A stretch of 64,000 nucleotides of DNA, from the NCBI GenBank assembly GCA_943329665.2, contig CALQEU020000004.1, positions 62,001 to 126,000 of the forward strand. Direction: 5' to 3'. Shown here one piece after another: positions 1 to 8,146 of this stretch. Numbering within the stretch: the first letter of the stretch is position 1; each line of letters begins with the position of its first letter. The stretch comes from JAJTFW01 sp903922455. GTDB taxonomy: Bacteria > Bacteroidota > Bacteroidia > AKYH767-A > OLB10. The notes under the pieces were generated by a model that was given only the letters and a program-made list of their open reading frames with translations, ran no database searches and was not told the origin of the DNA. The position numbers and the translations under genes were made by a program.

Positions 1-333
1 TCTCCTTCGTATTTATTTAAAGCAGGAGAAATGAGTATTGCGGTTGGTAAATTCGATCAATCCATTGAATTGTTTGGAAGAGTGCAGCGTTATCCCAATT
101 CTAACAAAGCGGGCTCTGCTTTATTTATGCAAGGCTTCGTAGCTGAAAATCACAAACAAGATGTAGAGCAAGCCAAAGTATTTTATCAAAAGTTTTTGGA
201 AAAATATCCCGATCATGTGTTGGCAAACGATTGTCGCATGTTATTGCAACAATTGAGTTTGAGTCCAGAAGCATTGATTGAAATGTTCGAAAAACAAAAT
301 GGAATGACGGTAAGCGATTCGCTTCCCCAGTAA
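1..333 (+). CDS. TPR-type protein, C-terminal part (cut by window edge)
   Basis: The frame is open from base 1 with no stop before the first ATG at 31, so this is the 3' end of a gene that begins outside the window. The visible residues contain a helix-turn-helix repeat pattern of the tetratricopeptide type (a GKFDQSIELFGRV helix pair, then a second pair ending FLEKYPDH), as in outer-membrane assembly and cell-division lipoproteins that use TPRs as scaffolds. No catalytic motif is visible. It ends 12 bp before the next gene on the same strand and is probably co-transcribed with it. The function is unknown; only the TPR assignment is supported. Confidence 0.7.
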   Translation, partial: SPSYLFKAGEMSIAVGKFDQSIELFGRVQRYPNSNKAGSALFMQGFVAENHKQDVEQAKVFYQKFLEKYPDHVLANDCRMLLQQLSLSPEALIEMFEKQNGMTVSDSLPQ

Positions 334-345
334 ATCATTGCTTGT

Positions 346-2370
346 ATGTTGGAAAAGAAATTAAATAAAAAGGAAAAATTTGCGGCTACTGCAAAAGCAA
401 AGGGAAACGATACGGCTGCTCAACCGATCAAGAATGATTTCCCTACATGGTGGGCTTGGCTGCCTGCACTATTAGGATTCTTAGTGTATGCAAATACATT
501 AAATTTCGGATTCGTTTTAGATGATTATGCCGCTATCCTCGAAAACACGAGCACGCAAAAAGGATTTGCTGCCCTCGGCGAAATCTTTTCCACCAGTTAT
601 CGCTATGGATATATTTTGATTGCCGATGAGTTGTATCGTCCATTGCCCAAAGCCATCTTCGCCATTTTTTGGGATCTGTTTCCCAACAATGCAACTCCCG
701 GACATCTGCTCAACGTATTCCTTTTTGCATTCACTTGTTATTTCATATTTCGTTTGCTGAGCAAATGGTTTCCGAATCAACAAAAGTTAGCATTGCTTAC
801 GTCATTAATCTTTGCTGTTCATCCCATCCACACCGAAGTAGTGGCCAACATCAAAAGCTTGGATGAAATATTATCCTTTCTACTCTGTCTATTGAGTCTC
901 AATCAATATTTAACTTACAAAGAGAAAGGCAACATGTCATCTATCTTTTTAGCAATGCTCTTGTATTTCGCGGCTTATCTTTGCAAAGAAAGCACCATCT
1001 CCTTCCTTCCTGTTTTTCCTTTGTTTGTTTATTTTAAGGGAAAATTGAATTTAAGTCTAGAATTAGAGTCAAGGTCTGGACTTCAGTCCGGACCCAAAGA
1101 AAATGTTTCTCAAAAACAATTATCAGTAGATGGAAATCAATCCAGCCATAATCAAATCCCTTGGGCTGGACTTCAGTCTAGCCTAAAAGGAATTCAATGG
1201 ATGATAATACCCACCATCATTTTCCTCCTCATCCGACATTCTATTTTAAACAGCTCAGACATATTTTCGGCTGCACCACCTTCGGTATCGGATAATGCTT
1301 TAATGTATGCCAAAGATTCACTAACACAACTCACCGGAGCGGTGGCCATGTTGGGATTGTATCTATATAAATTGATTGTACCCATTAATTTGAGTTTCGA
1401 TTTATCGTTTCCCGAAATTTCTCCCGCTAAAATCGGCGATTGGAAATTTATTGTTTCAGTGCTTATTCTTCTTACTCTCCTTGGATGGGCGATCAAGGAA
1501 TTTAAAAAAGGAGCACTGATCAGTTTTGCGTTGTTCTTTTTCTTTATCACCGTTGCAGTTTCCTCCAACATTTTCATGCGTATTGGTACACATTATGGTG
1601 AGCGACTAATGTATGTGCCTTCTTTTGGAATTGTATTTTTAATTTCCATGTTGATCATTCATTTCCTCGAGAAGAAAGAATCATCTTCAAAAAGTTTCAC
1701 CCTGCCAACGATGGCAGTCACTGGAATCATCGTCATTCTCTTCTCTGGACTCACCCTAGCACGCAATCCAGTTTGGGAAAGCAATGAGACCTTATACAAC
1801 AGCGGACTCATCTCTGCTCCTAATTCCGCGCGCGTGCATTATTACGTAGGCCTTTACAAAGTAAAAACAGATTACTTAGAAACACTCCCCGAAAAAGATC
1901 GCGACGCAGCATTTAACGACGGTGTAGTCCATCTAAAAAAATCGATTGAATTATATCCCTACTTCACCGATGCCTGGACACAACTCGGCACCGCCAGTTA
2001 TCGCGTAAAGAATTATCCGGAAGCCTTGAAATACTTTGAAGAAGCCGTAAAATTAAATCCATATGATCCGGTAGTACTCAACAATTCCGGCTCAGTGTAT
2101 TTCGATATGCAAAATTACAACGAAGCACTAAAAAGATATCAGCAAGCCGTAAAATACAAACCTGATTATGCCGATGCGTTTATGAATATCGGATCATGCT
2201 ACGGAGTAGGAGGGCAGTATGATTTAGCCATTACCAACCTCGAGCGCGCGGTACAAATTAATCCCAATCTAACTCAAGCCTATTATTTTCTAGGAGTAAC
2301 TTGGCGCAACAAAGGAAACGAATCCATGGCGGCCAAGTATTTTGAGTTGGCGGATAAAACTCGTCGTTAG
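346..2370 (+). CDS. TMTC-like membrane glycosyltransferase with C-terminal TPRs
   Basis: A 674-residue polytopic membrane protein. After a basic N-terminus (1-35) come a first membrane helix and a loop carrying LDDY (about residue 64) and ELYRPLPK, then many hydrophobic segments including HPIHTEVVANI. This is the layout of the GT-C fold O-mannosyltransferase-like TMTC/DUF1736 family, in which acidic residues of the first loop are catalytic. Residues about 495-674 form at least four TPR units with the usual NPYDP, KPDYADA and NPNLTQA turns. Donor and acceptor are not known for bacterial members; a polyprenyl-phosphate sugar and an envelope protein are inferences. The loop at about residues 240-285 is unusually polar and is built partly from DNA palindromes (see the repeat at 1073-1183). 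The last 14 codons are duplicated downstream. Confidence 0.75.
   Translation: MLEKKLNKKEKFAATAKAKGNDTAAQPIKNDFPTWWAWLPALLGFLVYANTLNFGFVLDDYAAILENTSTQKGFAALGEIFSTSYRYGYILIADELYRPLPKAIFAIFWDLFPNNATPGHLLNVFLFAFTCYFIFRLLSKWFPNQQKLALLTSLIFAVHPIHTEVVANIKSLDEILSFLLCLLSLNQYLTYKEKGNMSSIFLAMLLYFAAYLCKESTISFLPVFPLFVYFKGKLNLSLELESRSGLQSGPKENVSQKQLSVDGNQSSHNQIPWAGLQSSLKGIQWMIIPTIIFLLIRHSILNSSDIFSAAPPSVSDNALMYAKDSLTQLTGAVAMLGLYLYKLIVPINLSFDLSFPEISPAKIGDWKFIVSVLILLTLLGWAIKEFKKGALISFALFFFFITVAVSSNIFMRIGTHYGERLMYVPSFGIVFLISMLIIHFLEKKESSSKSFTLPTMAVTGIIVILFSGLTLARNPVWESNETLYNSGLISAPNSARVHYYVGLYKVKTDYLETLPEKDRDAAFNDGVVHLKKSIELYPYFTDAWTQLGTASYRVKNYPEALKYFEEAVKLNPYDPVVLNNSGSVYFDMQNYNEALKRYQQAVKYKPDYADAFMNIGSCYGVGGQYDLAITNLERAVQINPNLTQAYYFLGVTWRNKGNESMAAKYFELADKTRR
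1073..1183. repeat. two short palindromes inside the glycosyltransferase gene
   Basis: Copies at 1073-1094 and 1164-1183 share the core TGGACTTCAGTC. Each is an 8-bp stem around a TTCA loop with a single mismatched pair. Both are read in the same frame and give Gly-Leu-Gln-Ser in a hydrophilic loop. They resemble the REP-like palindromes found between genes elsewhere in the window, but here they lie in coding sequence. Confidence 0.7.
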
Positions 2371-2553
2371 ATGGAGATTGTTTTTAAATAAAAATTTCAC
2401 TTTGGTTTTTAATGCTTCTGGCTACTAGCTGCTAGCTGCGTGAAATAGAACCCCAGAGGGGTTCAACCTTATTAGCGAAGCGAATCCCCAAAAACAACCC
2501 AACCCCAGCGGGGTTGAACAGCGACGTTGAGCCTCTGCGGTTGTTCCCGCATG
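2326..2553. repeat. 228-bp direct repeat, copy 1 (includes gene 3' end)
   Basis: This copy spans the last 14 codons and stop of the glycosyltransferase gene plus 183 bp downstream. It aligns without gaps to 2703-2930 (offset 377 bp) with only a few substitutions. Inside it are a heptanucleotide tract (about 2416-2440) and two perfect 7-bp hairpins with 3-base loops, at 2448-2464 (core CCCCAGAGGGG) and 2500-2516 (core CCCCAGCGGGG). Confidence 0.9.
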
Positions 2554-2702
2554 GTTGTAAGACCTCGCTGTGGTCAAGATTAAAATTGCATTTCTATTGA
2601 GGTTTGTCACCTCTGAGGTCAATTTAAATTTGATATTTCGTCAATTACATATAATGAATTTAATTTCAGTGTACAAAATAATGGTTTGATACATAAACCC
2701 TA

Positions 2703-2930
2703 ATGGCGGCCAAGTATTTTGAGTTGGCGGATAAAACTCGTCTTTAGATGGAGATTGTTTTTAAATAAAAATTTCACTTTGGTTTTTAATGCTTCTGGCT
2801 ACTAGCTTCTATCTGCGTGAAATAGAACCCCAGAGGGGTTCAACCTTATTAGCGAAGCGAATCCCAAAAAACAACCCAACCCCAGCGGGGTTGAACAGCG
2901 ACGTTGAGCCTCGGCGGTTGTTCCCGCATG
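2703..2930. repeat. 228-bp direct repeat, copy 2
   Basis: Second copy of 2326-2553, separated from it by 149 bp. It carries an orphan copy of the gene tail (ATGGCGGCCAAG onward, stop included) that is not attached to any gene, which shows that the intact locus was the donor. The same two GGGGTT hairpins are present. No transposase or target-site duplication is visible. Confidence 0.9.
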
Positions 2931-2985
2931 CGTTCGAATAATTTATTTTAAATATTAAATTCATCTGTTAATACAGTTTTTTTTC

Positions 2986-3136
2986 AACACTAGAGGTCAC
3001 TAGAGGTCACTATAGAGCACTAGAGTTGATTCTGGTTAATAACAAGTATTTATTTTATAGAGTGTCAAATAGCAAACGAACCTCAATCATTAAGTATTAA
3101 AAAATTCTCTAGTGAACTCTAGTGACCTCTAGTGTT
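2986..3136. repeat. MITE-like element with 27-bp terminal inverted repeats
   Basis: The left end (2986-3012) and right end (3110-3136) are inverted copies beginning AACACTAGAGGTCACTAGAG, with one mismatch in 27 bp. The left arm is itself a 10-bp tandem repeat of TAGAGGTCAC. The 97-bp centre is AT-rich with no reading frame. A shorter, more degenerate relative lies at 47290-47397. Together with the 228-bp repeats this accounts for most of the gene-free stretch 2371-3167. Confidence 0.65.
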
Positions 3137-3167
3137 TAAAACTGCTATTTCAAACAAAAACGAAAAA

Positions 3168-3962
3168 CTAAATCATTTTACCTAAAAGTTTTTCGAGTTC
3201 CTCACTTGATAAATTATAATGCATTTTCCCATCAATCGCCATGGAAATAAATCCCGTTTCTTCCGACACAATTATTGAGATGGCATCACTCTGCTCCGTA
3301 ATTCCCAATGCTGCACGATGTCTCATTCCGTAATGCGCAGGTAAATCGGTGTTTTCGGTAACGGGTAAAACACATCGCGCTGCTTTCACTTTATTGTTTT
3401 CGATGATGACTGCGCCATCATGCATGGGTGAGTTTTTGAAAAAGATGGACTCTAATAAACGCTTTGATACATCGGCATCCATTAAATCGCCTGTGCTTTC
3501 GTAAAATTTTAAATCGGACGAACGAGCAATGATGATGAGCGCTCCCGTTTTTGTCTTCGTCATAGCCACACAAGCTTTCACGATTGGAGCAATGTTGATA
3601 GGAATTGATTTAGGCGCCTTCCAATTCCAGGGTAAAATCTTTTTGGAGAGTCCACCATTTCCTGTGAAACGATTACTACCTACAATCAATAAAAAGCGTC
3701 GCACCTCTTGTTGAAACACGATGATGAGCGCCAATACACCTACACTCATAAATTGTCCAAGCAAGGCGCCCAATAATTGCATGTCGAGAATCTTAACAAA
3801 TAACCACCACAACACATAAATTGCCACAATGCCAATGAAAATACTCATCGCAGCACCGCCCTTTAAAAGCTGATAAATTTTATACAGCAAAAATCCCACT
3901 AATAAGATATCCAAGATATCTAGCAGCCGAATGCTCAGAAAGTCGATGTGAAATAATTCCAT
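3168..3962 (-). CDS. cdaA: diadenylate cyclase CdaA
   Basis: Makes cyclic di-AMP from two ATP at the inner membrane. The N-terminal 80 residues carry about three membrane helices. The DAC (DisA_N) domain follows, with the two signature motifs MHDGAVII and RHRAALGI that bind nucleotide and metal. At about 264 residues it is the usual CdaA size. I chose the ATG at 3962 rather than the in-frame TTG at 3974, because a TAATTTTG box (3979-3972, minus strand) matches the Bacteroidota -7 consensus and would place transcription start just before this ATG. It stands alone: recQ lies upstream on the same strand beyond a 363-bp gap. Confidence 0.93.
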   Translation of the reverse strand: MELFHIDFLSIRLLDILDILLVGFLLYKIYQLLKGGAAMSIFIGIVAIYVLWWLFVKILDMQLLGALLGQFMSVGVLALIIVFQQEVRRFLLIVGSNRFTGNGGLSKKILPWNWKAPKSIPINIAPIVKACVAMTKTKTGALIIIARSSDLKFYESTGDLMDADVSKRLLESIFFKNSPMHDGAVIIENNKVKAARCVLPVTENTDLPAHYGMRHRAALGITEQSDAISIIVSEETGFISMAIDGKMHYNLSSEELEKLLGKMI

Positions 3963-3974
3963 AATACGTTTCAA

Positions 3975-4325
3975 AATTAGTTAAAATTAAAATAACGGAG
4001 ACTACTCTTTATCATAAGATATATCTAAGGACCGGAAAGGCTACCTACCTATTTAAAAGAAGAGTACAAGGATATGTGAAGTCGAATTGCAGCTAAAGAA
4101 AAATCAAATTCACATAAATATATCCTTTTACCACAGAGTTCACGGAGATTTACACAAAGTGCACAGAGTTTTTATCAGCGTGAGAAAGAGAGCGAGGATT
4201 AGAGAAAACGAAGTTCACTACATTAAAATTTGCTAAGAGAATCTTAGCGAACTTTGCATAGCGGAGCCTTTGCGACTCTGCGCCTTTGCGAGAAAAATTA
4301 GCGTAGCGCAGCATCGGCGAGTGAT
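3975..4325. other. gene-free spacer with CACAGAG/TTTGCG dispersed repeat
   Basis: No reading frame is convincing here. From about 4130 it contains a run of related short words (CCACAGAGTTCACGGAG, GTGCACAGAG) followed at 4230-4320 by AGCGAACTTTGC, CCTTTGCGACTCTGCG and CTTTGCGAG. A similar block lies at about 39008-39150. This type of dispersed non-coding repeat is seen in many environmental bacterial genomes. Confidence 0.5.
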
Positions 4326-6236
4326 TCAATCCAATTTACAATACACCTTCCCTACAATATCAATTCCTAACTCATCGGTGTCCAATAACCATTTCAACAC
4401 TGTTTTAAAATGGTCGACCGGAATGTTTTTGAAGCGCTCGCTTAACTCATCGGGATCCATGGGCGACTGCAACAGTGCATGCCGAATCTGATGACAAAGC
4501 TCTTCCATCTCAATGTCATTCAACTCAATTTTATTGCGGTCGCGGCAATAATCACAAGTGCCGCATCGAACCAAATTAGTTTCTCCAAAATAATTCAACA
4601 ACATCATGCTTCTACATTCATGTTGATTCACTAAAAAGTTTTTAAAGGCTTGAGCTCTTAAAATAAATCTTTCTTTTCGCTCTTCCAATATGGCTTTAGA
4701 TATAATAACTTCTTTTTCATCGACACGATCTTGTGTCAACGTTAATGTTGGTTTGTTTATGGCAGGAATGAATTCCAACACATCTACTTTTTGCAAATAA
4801 TTTAACTGTTGATTTAATTCGGTTAAGTGGATGCCTGCTCGCTGAGCCAATTCGGTTTCGCTAAAGCGAACGTAATCATCAAAGAGTCCGGTGTAGGAGC
4901 GTAGAATGATTTTAATGAGATGATCGAATTTTTGATTTTGCACTTGGAAAACATACAAATCGTTGGAGTTTACTAAAATTCGTAGTCGGGCAGGTAGAAA
5001 TATGGAATCACTTAAGCTGATGTAATCCGCCAACTCTAAAATTTTAAGACAATTATAAGTCAAGAAATTATCGAAGGAGTAGAAGGCGCAAAATTCAACT
5101 AAGTCAAAGGAATGAATTACTTCCAAACCACTGTGCAATGGAATCTGCAAATAATTTCCCAATGCTCTGTATACTCTTCTAATTTCTTCGCGCGGAGGAA
5201 AATCGAGTAAAAGTCGTTTGTCCTTGCTGATGAAATCACTTTTATCGTAGAGCACCACGGCATAGGATAGTTTATCATCTCGACCTGCCCTTCCTGCTTC
5301 TTGATAGTAGCTTTCTAAATCATCGGGCAAATCCATATGAATTACGGTTCGCACATTGGGTTTATCGATACCCATCCCGAAAGCATTGGTAGCCACAATC
5401 ACCCGCGATTGATCGTTCTTCCATTGTGCTTGTCGTTCGGCACGCGCTTGATGATTAAGTCCGGCATGGTAGAAGTTAGCAGAGATTCCATGTTTACGAA
5501 TGGCATCGGCCACTTCTTGCGTCTTGCGTCGGTTTCGAACATAAACAATGGAGGATCCAGGCATATTATCGAGCACTTTGAAAAGATGAGCCATCTTATC
5601 CTCCGTTTCTCTTACTAAATAAGAAATATTAGGTCGGGCAAAACTTTTCGCATAGACGACAACGTTAGACAACTCCAACTTCTCGATGATGTCTTCCTTC
5701 ACTTCCGGTGTAGCCGAAGCCGTGAGTGCCAGGATGGGAACGGCTGGAAAATTTTCTCGGATCTCTGCAATCTGCAAGTACGGTGGACGAAAATCATATC
5801 CCCACTGAGAAATACAATGGGCTTCGTCCACTGCAATCAAATTTAATTTCATCTGCAAAAGATATTCCTTGAAAATAGGAGAGAGGAGTCGCTCTGGAGA
5901 AACGTATAAAAATTTATAATCCCCATAAATGCAATTATTGAGGGCAAGTTCAACTTCGCTTTTCTTCATTCCGCTCACAATTGCGTGCGCACGAATTCCT
6001 TTTTGTAATAAATGTTCTTCTTGATCCTTCATCAAAGCGATGAGTGGAGAAATCACCAAACATAAGCCGGGCTGGCTCATGGCAGGTACTTGAAAACAAA
6101 GCGATTTTCCTCCTCCTGTCGGGAGTAAAGCCACAGTATCTTGACCCGACATCACCGATCGAATAATATCCTCCTGCAAAGGTCGAAATTGAGTGTAACC
6201 CCAATATTGAGCTAGAATTTGATGGATGTGGCTCAT
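4326..6236 (-). CDS. recQ: ATP-dependent DNA helicase RecQ
   Basis: A 3'-5' DNA helicase for recombination and replication repair. Visible in order: the aromatic-rich FRPLQ motif near the N-terminus, Walker A TGGGKS (about 41-46), DEAH box in VDEAHCISQWGYDFRP, motif V TNAFGMGIDKP, motif VI QEAGRAGRD, then the RecQ-C-terminal zinc-binding cysteines (one near EC, then CGTCDYC) and a winged-helix region. At 636 residues it is close to the family norm; I see no clear HRDC domain at the end. The ATG at 6236 is preferred over an in-frame TTG at 6254 because family proteins start just before the helix leading to YWGYTQFRPLQ. The universal stress genes lie upstream in the same direction, 64 bp away. 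Confidence 0.96.
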   Translation of the reverse strand: MSHIHQILAQYWGYTQFRPLQEDIIRSVMSGQDTVALLPTGGGKSLCFQVPAMSQPGLCLVISPLIALMKDQEEHLLQKGIRAHAIVSGMKKSEVELALNNCIYGDYKFLYVSPERLLSPIFKEYLLQMKLNLIAVDEAHCISQWGYDFRPPYLQIAEIRENFPAVPILALTASATPEVKEDIIEKLELSNVVVYAKSFARPNISYLVRETEDKMAHLFKVLDNMPGSSIVYVRNRRKTQEVADAIRKHGISANFYHAGLNHQARAERQAQWKNDQSRVIVATNAFGMGIDKPNVRTVIHMDLPDDLESYYQEAGRAGRDDKLSYAVVLYDKSDFISKDKRLLLDFPPREEIRRVYRALGNYLQIPLHSGLEVIHSFDLVEFCAFYSFDNFLTYNCLKILELADYISLSDSIFLPARLRILVNSNDLYVFQVQNQKFDHLIKIILRSYTGLFDDYVRFSETELAQRAGIHLTELNQQLNYLQKVDVLEFIPAINKPTLTLTQDRVDEKEVIISKAILEERKERFILRAQAFKNFLVNQHECRSMMLLNYFGETNLVRCGTCDYCRDRNKIELNDIEMEELCHQIRHALLQSPMDPDELSERFKNIPVDHFKTVLKWLLDTDELGIDIVGKVYCKLD

Positions 6237-6300
6237 GTCATAAAAATAAAGCAACGATCGGAAAAGATCGATGTTTTTATTATATTATATTAACAGGAGA

Positions 6301-7179
6301 TTAGAAAGTAACCGTTAAACGATCTGGATCAATCTCGGCAGGGCGAACTGTCATGACCGGAATCTTTGATCCGTTGATTACTCGAGTGGCATACGAGCCC
6401 ATCAACATTCCAGCAATTCTTGGTTCTTGTTCTGTCATAATAACGACTAAGTCCGCATCAATTTCTTCCGCTGTTGTCAAAGTCCCTTTAGAAAGATCAT
6501 CTCCCTCCGCGTAAATGATTTCAGTATGAATACCATGGTCGAGTAAGAATTTTTCTACTTGCTCAATCTTAATCTTAAACTTGCGTTGATAGTCTTCGTT
6601 ACCATTTCTCATCAAGCCAATCACGATCACATCTGAATTATACCTCTTAGCAATTTCCAATGCGAAGTTAACTTTTTGGCGTGATTCAGGTGAATCATCA
6701 ATTGGAACAGCAATTTTAGTAAAGCCTACTTTCTTTGCATGTGTTTGAACTGAAATTACAGGGCATGAAGCTTCTTGAACTACACGAGTAGTATTACTTC
6801 CAATGATGTAACTGTGTCCGCTAGCACCATGCGTTCCCATGATAATAATATCGATATGAGCTTGCTTGGCTACATGCACAATGCGCTTGTAGATTTTACC
6901 TACTTCGGTAATAATTTGAACAGGAATGCCGTGTTCTGCATGTAATTTATCAGCTAAAGCTTTTAAATTTTCATTCGATGCCTCTTCTATTTTTTTCTCA
7001 AATCCTGAGAATGCATGCGCAATGGAGCTAGGAAAAGTTGTCGTTTCCACAATGTGCAATAAGTAAATTTCAGCTTTCATTAACTTGGCCATAAAAATAC
7101 CATGTTCTAAACTTAATTCAGCAGTTTCCGAAAAATCAAATGGAATAAGAATTTTTTTAATGTTTAGATCTTTTTGCAT
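6301..7179 (-). CDS. tandem universal stress protein (UspA x2)
   Basis: A 292-residue protein made of two UspA domains (about 1-150 and 155-285). The first begins KKILIPFDFSETAELSLEHG and ends with the ATP-binding type GTHGASGHSYIIGSNTTRVV (Gly-x2-Gly-x9-Gly-Ser/Thr). The second has IAVPIDDSPESRQKV and ends MGSYATRVI. Cytosolic; Usp proteins help cells survive stress and stationary phase, but no specific ligand can be inferred. It is 22 bp downstream of a paralogue of the same architecture, so the two form an operon. Confidence 0.9.
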   Translation of the reverse strand: MQKDLNIKKILIPFDFSETAELSLEHGIFMAKLMKAEIYLLHIVETTTFPSSIAHAFSGFEKKIEEASNENLKALADKLHAEHGIPVQIITEVGKIYKRIVHVAKQAHIDIIIMGTHGASGHSYIIGSNTTRVVQEASCPVISVQTHAKKVGFTKIAVPIDDSPESRQKVNFALEIAKRYNSDVIVIGLMRNGNEDYQRKFKIKIEQVEKFLLDHGIHTEIIYAEGDDLSKGTLTTAEEIDADLVVIMTEQEPRIAGMLMGSYATRVINGSKIPVMTVRPAEIDPDRLTVTF

Positions 7180-7201
7180 AGAAGTAGTTTTATTTATCGT
7201 T

Positions 7202-8083
7202 CTAAGAAATTACAAATTCAGTCATGTCTTTTCGTTTTATGGGTCGAACGGAACAAACAGGCACTTCAGAATTATTAATGATTTGTTGGGATTCCGTCCC
7301 AATGAAATACTCCGTCCATTCTAATTCTTGTTGTGTCATGATCATAATTAAATCGGCATTTATCTTTTTAGCGTAAACGAGTACTTCATCCGAAATATCT
7401 CTACCCTTTAAGAATTCTCCGGAGCAAGTGATTTCATGATCTTTTATGAAATTGAGTACTTGATCCATCTGCCTTTCCATTTTATTGATTAGAAATTCAT
7501 CTGAAGTGGTTAACACTGATGCAACTTTTACTGTTGATTTAAAGAATTTCGCAATCTCAATACATTTAACAACTTTCTCTTTTGTTTCCTTTGAAAGGTC
7601 TAAAGGTAGTAAAATTACATCACATCCTGAACGATGCTGCTGGCCTTTTATTGTAATTACTGGACAATGTGCATCACCGATTACACGCACTGCGTTAGAG
7701 CCTATAAACTTCTTCTTTAAAGAACTTTCACCCGCTGTTCCCATCACAATAAACATGGCATCTAATTCTTCAGCTACTTGAGTAACGGTTTCATAAATTT
7801 TCCCCCTTTCTATACGGCAATTAAAAACAAACCCCGACTTAGCTCTTGCTTCATTGGCAAACTCTTCTAGGTTACTTTTTGCTTGCTCACGAATCATGGC
7901 CTCGTGCTCTTCATTATTTTTAAATAAATGTAAGAAGGATTTGAACAAAGCCTCGTCAATAACATGTAATAATGTGATGTCGGCATGCGCCATTTTCGCA
8001 AGATTATACGTTTGACTCAATGCAATTTTTGATTGATCACTAAAGTCTACTGGTACAATAATATTTCTCTTTTCACTGCTCAT
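7202..8083 (-). CDS. tandem universal stress protein (UspA x2), paralogue
   Basis: A 293-residue protein with two UspA domains. The N-terminal one starts NIIVPVDFSDQSKIALSQ and carries GTAGESSLKKKFIGSNAVRVI, again the Gly-rich nucleotide-binding signature. The C-terminal domain (about 160-285) is more divergent and ends GTESQQIINNSEVPVCSV. It is the first gene of the usp pair and has a good Bacteroidota promoter just upstream (8115-8146). The similarity and order of the two genes suggest a local duplication. Confidence 0.9.
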   Translation of the reverse strand: MSSEKRNIIVPVDFSDQSKIALSQTYNLAKMAHADITLLHVIDEALFKSFLHLFKNNEEHEAMIREQAKSNLEEFANEARAKSGFVFNCRIERGKIYETVTQVAEELDAMFIVMGTAGESSLKKKFIGSNAVRVIGDAHCPVITIKGQQHRSGCDVILLPLDLSKETKEKVVKCIEIAKFFKSTVKVASVLTTSDEFLINKMERQMDQVLNFIKDHEITCSGEFLKGRDISDEVLVYAKKINADLIMIMTQQELEWTEYFIGTESQQIINNSEVPVCSVRPIKRKDMTEFVIS

Positions 8084-8114
8084 CTCTATCGGTTTCTTTT
8101 ATATTTGTTGGAGA

Positions 8115-8146
8115 CAAAATTATTTGATTAAAGTATATGTCACAAA
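8115..8146 (-). promoter_or_regulatory. predicted promoter of the usp pair
   Basis: On the minus strand TTTG (8146-8143) is followed after 20 bp by TAATTTTG (8122-8115), matching the Bacteroidota -33/-7 consensus. It lies about 32 bp before the ATG of the first usp gene and overlaps the first codons of the divergent gene at 8137. Confidence 0.5.

Noticed and set aside
2425..2622. 65-codon minus-strand frame in the duplicated segment
   Set aside because: It covers palindromes and repeats and has low-complexity codon use; no family resemblance.
2986..3136. Insertion sequence with transposase
   Set aside because: Only terminal inverted repeats are present; there is no room for and no trace of a transposase. 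Annotated as MITE-like repeat only.
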